From: a virus | Direction: 5' to 3' (one strand) | IMG/VR virus record: IMGVR_UViG_3300045973_000399 | Location: 1 to 22,901 of that record | Length of the DNA: 22,901 nucleotides | In this document: positions 21,477 to 22,901 of the stretch, in pieces | Layout of the letters: the number at the start of each line of letters is the position of its first letter | Numbering within the stretch: the stretch's first letter is position 1 | The notes under the pieces: model-generated | Seen by the model: the letters and a program-made list of their open reading frames with translations, nothing else | Database searches by the model: none | Told to the model about the DNA's origin: nothing | Made by a program: the position numbers and the translations under genes

Positions 21477-21712
21477 TTCAGTTCGCTCAGCACCTTGCGA
21501 GTACTGAGCAGCGCGTTGTACCGATTGAGCAGGGACTGGATGTGCTTGCCGACCTCGACTGTCAGGAACAGGGTCTGCTGCGCGGTGAGCATTCCCTTCT
21601 CTGTACCCTGCTTGAGTGCGTTGTGGAAGTGCGCGAGCTGGAAGACCAGCTGCTCATCCGTCAAGTTATTCAGGTCGTTCAATGATGGTGGGTGCTGAGT
21701 CGACTGCGTCAT
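21473..21712 (-). CDS. Small helical protein between terminase subunits (79 aa)
   Basis: A 79-residue, mostly helical protein (MTQSTQHPPSLNDLNNLTDE, then LVFQLAHFHNALKQGTEKGM, and LLNRYNALLSTRKVLSELK). I chose the ATG at 21712, with AAGGTC upstream; this gives a 47-base overlap with the small terminase gene. A longer frame to 21775 would add a basic, low-complexity stretch. It has no signal or membrane segment. I do not recognise the family. Position suggests a packaging accessory protein. Confidence 0.65.
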   Translation of the reverse strand: MTQSTQHPPSLNDLNNLTDEQLVFQLAHFHNALKQGTEKGMLTAQQTLFLTVEVGKHIQSLLNRYNALLSTRKVLSELK

Positions 21713-22115
21713 AGGTGACCTTGCCTTCGTGAACGATGGTTGACTTGGAGCCCATGCCCTCGTACTTCTTGGCATGAAGCTCGATGGCCTTGAGAAGATT
21801 GTGAACTGGAATGTCGGGCCTAGCGAAGTTCAGTCCACCATCGGTCTCATCTGCGAAGTCACTGAGGATCTTGTTGAGAAGCATCCGCGGCTTCTGGAAC
21901 CCATTGGCCTTTCCTTCTCTGAAGGCATCGCCATGAAGGGCCTCAACGGTGCTCCTGGTCACATTGAAGCGGTCAGCAACTTCTTCCATCGTGTACCAGT
22001 GCCTGGCCATGTCATAGACTGACTCATCAGTCATCTTCAGTGCTCGATAACGGGTAGGACTGCTCATGTCTATTTTCTGTCTAGTCTCGTCACCCGGGCG
22101 TGAGTTTATGCTCAT
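21666..22115 (-). CDS. Terminase small subunit (putative)
   Basis: A 149-residue protein with a helix-turn-helix near residues 40-63 (WYTMEEVADRFNVTRSTVEA), followed by HGDAFREGKANG and a C-terminal helical part, then a Ser/Thr-rich end. Small terminases recognise phage DNA with such a fold and recruit the large subunit. The start at 22115 has AAGGAC upstream and overlaps the preceding stop (ATGA). An upstream ATG at 22145 lies inside the preceding gene and is less likely. The assignment rests on the HTH plus position upstream of the large terminase. Confidence 0.75.
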   Translation of the reverse strand: MSINSRPGDETRQKIDMSSPTRYRALKMTDESVYDMARHWYTMEEVADRFNVTRSTVEALHGDAFREGKANGFQKPRMLLNKILSDFADETDGGLNFARPDIPVHNLLKAIELHAKKYEGMGSKSTIVHEGKVTYDAVDSAPTIIERPE

Positions 22116-22339
22116 TTTGCGTCCTTTTTGATGCGTTTTGCACACCTTCTGCGTGTCTTAAAGGGAGGCACCTCGGACATTGCATACCAGACCTTGACAT
22201 CGAAGATCGCACTTGGAAACACAACCAGTGAGGACTGGTAGCGAGGCTTGAGTGGACTCTTCTGGATCAGGGCTGGGATGGTTATCGTGAGAACTTCATC
22301 GTACCAGAGGCGGTACTCAGCATCGGTGTATTCTTTCAT
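22112..22339 (-). CDS. Small basic protein of unknown function (75 aa)
   Basis: A 75-residue protein: KEYTDAEYRLWYDEVLTITI, a P-rich middle (SPLKPRYQSSLVVFP), aromatic strands (VKVWYAMSEVPPF), and a strongly basic end (KTRRRCAKRIKKDAK). The basic tail could bind DNA or RNA. The longer frame to 22552 crosses a terminator hairpin and overlaps the lipoprotein gene on the same strand, so the short start is preferred. No Shine-Dalgarno sequence is obvious. A CATAAATA motif ends 4 bases before the ATG. Unknown family. Confidence 0.55.
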   Translation of the reverse strand: MKEYTDAEYRLWYDEVLTITIPALIQKSPLKPRYQSSLVVFPSAIFDVKVWYAMSEVPPFKTRRRCAKRIKKDAK

Positions 22340-22343
22340 TCCG

Positions 22344-22350
22344 TATTTAT
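22344..22350 (-). promoter_or_regulatory. ATAAATA motif before the packaging operon
   Basis: Minus-strand CTCATAAATACGGA, the copy closest to the T4 late promoter consensus TATAAATA. It lies between the lipoprotein terminator and the first packaging gene. The ATG begins only four bases later, so a transcript starting here would lack a normal leader for that gene but could serve the small terminase and later genes. Confidence 0.4.
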
Positions 22351-22384
22351 GAGGAAGGGACGACCTGCGAGGGGGAGGCAGCAC

Positions 22385-22404
22385 AAAGGGCCCGAAGGCC
22401 CTTT
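22385..22404 (-). terminator. Hairpin terminator after the lipoprotein gene
   Basis: Arms AAAGGGCC and GGCCCTTT form eight perfect pairs around a TTCG loop closed by C-G on the minus strand, an especially stable tetraloop. It begins 18 bases after the lipoprotein stop codon. The T-run on the minus strand is short, whereas a T-rich tail (CTTTTCTTT) is present in the other direction, so it could act on both strands. Confidence 0.7.
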
Positions 22405-22422
22405 TCTTTGGAGCGAGAATGA

Positions 22423-22806
22423 TCAGTTCTGGATCGCGATCATGCGGCCATTGGCGAAGGTGAGGTAGACGCCACCTGGGTAGACCCATTGCTCGATAGA
22501 GCCTTGCGCTGTTGTGGTGGTGTTGATCCTCTTGGGCTTGCCCATAGCGCACTTCAGCACGAACTCGGTTGTGGTGCCGATCTGGGCTGTGTCCTTGGCT
22601 GCCTTGCAGGCTGCGGCATCGGCCTTGAGCTTCGCGGTCTGTTCTGCTTCGCGCTTGACCTTATCGGCTGCGGCGGCAGAGGCGGCCTTAGCAGCAGCTT
22701 GGGTAAACTCCGCGGTGGCTGGCTTGCGACCCATGGCTATGTCGTCAGAATCATTGCCGCAGGCAGCGAGGGTGGAGATCAGGAGGAGGGCGAGAAGGCG
22801 GTTCAT
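22423..22806 (-). CDS. Lipoprotein with BamE/SmpA-like C-terminal domain
   Basis: A 127-residue protein with a lipoprotein signal (MNRLLALLLISTLAAC) and lipobox L-A-A-C with Cys at 16. Gly at +2 would not retain it in the inner membrane, so outer membrane sorting is likely. An Ala/Lys-rich helix (about 34-70) spaces a C-terminal domain with GKPKRINTTTTAQGSIEQWV and GGVYLTFANGRMIAIQN. Domains of this E-Q-W-V-Y ... Y-L-x-F-x-N-G pattern occur in small bacterial lipoproteins. In a phage genome it may be a moron that changes the host envelope or blocks superinfection; that is a guess. It has its own promoter and terminator and only a weak ribosome site. Confidence 0.8.
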   Translation of the reverse strand: MNRLLALLLISTLAACGNDSDDIAMGRKPATAEFTQAAAKAASAAAADKVKREAEQTAKLKADAAACKAAKDTAQIGTTTEFVLKCAMGKPKRINTTTTAQGSIEQWVYPGGVYLTFANGRMIAIQN

Positions 22807-22839
22807 GATGTGCTTTCAGTAGTGGGTTGGTATGATGCC

Positions 22840-22867
22840 ATTATACTCAACCTGTGCTTCTTGTACA
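22840..22867 (-). promoter_or_regulatory. Sigma70-like promoter for the lipoprotein gene
   Basis: On the minus strand TATAAT (22845-22840) is a perfect -10 box, with TGTACA (22867-22862; four of six matches to TTGACA) 16 bases upstream. The ATG follows 33 bases after the -10. The -35 region lies within TTGTGTACAA, a short inverted repeat flanked by CTTCT and AGAAG arms, which may be an operator. The rest of the window's right edge (22868-22901) holds nothing I recognise. Confidence 0.7.
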
Positions 22868-22901
22868 CAACAGAAGTGTAACTACTACTGCGCGCCCATT
22901 A

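Noticed and set aside
20362-21507. A 381-codon open frame on the plus strand opposite the large terminase, and similar long plus-strand frames at 10096-11097, 16867-17676, 4554-5309 and 3453-4127.
   Set aside because: Each lies opposite a well-supported gene, has low-complexity or unrecognisable protein sequence, and no plus-strand gene order, ribosome sites or promoters. They are mirror frames created by the G/C-rich third positions of the real genes.
22340-22552. Longer start for the small basic protein, reaching into the lipoprotein gene.
   Set aside because: It would cross the terminator hairpin and overlap the lipoprotein coding sequence; the added residues are His/Pro/Arg-rich shadow sequence.
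1-22901. tRNA genes, CRISPR arrays, insertion sequences and attachment sites.
   Set aside because: I saw no cloverleaf sequence, regularly spaced direct repeats, transposase or integrase gene, or long terminal inverted repeats.

Overview
The window holds part of the late (virion) gene block of a tailed double-stranded DNA phage or prophage. Every gene I can support is on the minus strand, so the block reads from right to left and many genes overlap by 1-8 bases (ATGA, TAATG or TGATG junctions). A lambda-type tape measure protein, a tail tube, a tail terminator and a G/GT-type chaperone frameshift, with no sheath or contractile baseplate genes, indicate a long non-contractile tail (siphovirus morphology). 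A lipoprotein with a lipobox, a sigma70-like promoter and ordinary Shine-Dalgarno sites point to a Gram-negative host. A betaproteobacterial host is possible but not shown.

In order of transcription: (1) 22867-22385, a lipoprotein cargo gene with its own promoter and terminator. (2) 22339-18403, packaging: a small basic protein, small terminase, a helical protein, a 39-codon micro-ORF, large terminase, portal, and an HK97-gp10-like protein that starts with TTG. (3) 18325-16737, scaffold and major capsid protein, closed by a strong terminator. (4) 16705-16009, a small protein and the head-tail adaptor. (5) 16012-9641, an unusual 6.4-kb cassette of fibre- and adhesin-like proteins (191, 121, 96, 868, 58, 449, 173 and 156 aa) lying between the adaptor and the rest of the neck genes. 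(6) 9632-7187, head-closure-like protein, Mu gpG/P2 gpS-like completion protein, a small protein, tail terminator and tail tube, closed by a second strong terminator. (7) 7101-3471, the chaperones G and GT (made by a -1 frameshift) and a 1016-aa tape measure. (8) 3474-1, a gene-transfer-agent-like tail tip: DUF2460 distal tail protein, DUF2163 hub with four cysteines, NlpC/P60 peptidase, DUF5659-like protein, a truncated hub (gp15-like N-terminus only), and a propeller-like protein that runs off the left edge.

The points of most interest are a strand-biased CTAAATA motif that resembles phage late promoters, a 13-base element shared by the capsid and tail-tube 3' ends, the fibre cassette inside the neck module, the split tail-tip hub, a C-terminal motif shared by two cassette proteins, and a 9-residue repeat protein. 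There are no tRNA genes, CRISPR arrays, insertion sequences, integrase, holin or endolysin that I can recognise. No stretch longer than 300 bases lacks a gene. The longest gap is about 95 bases at the right edge.
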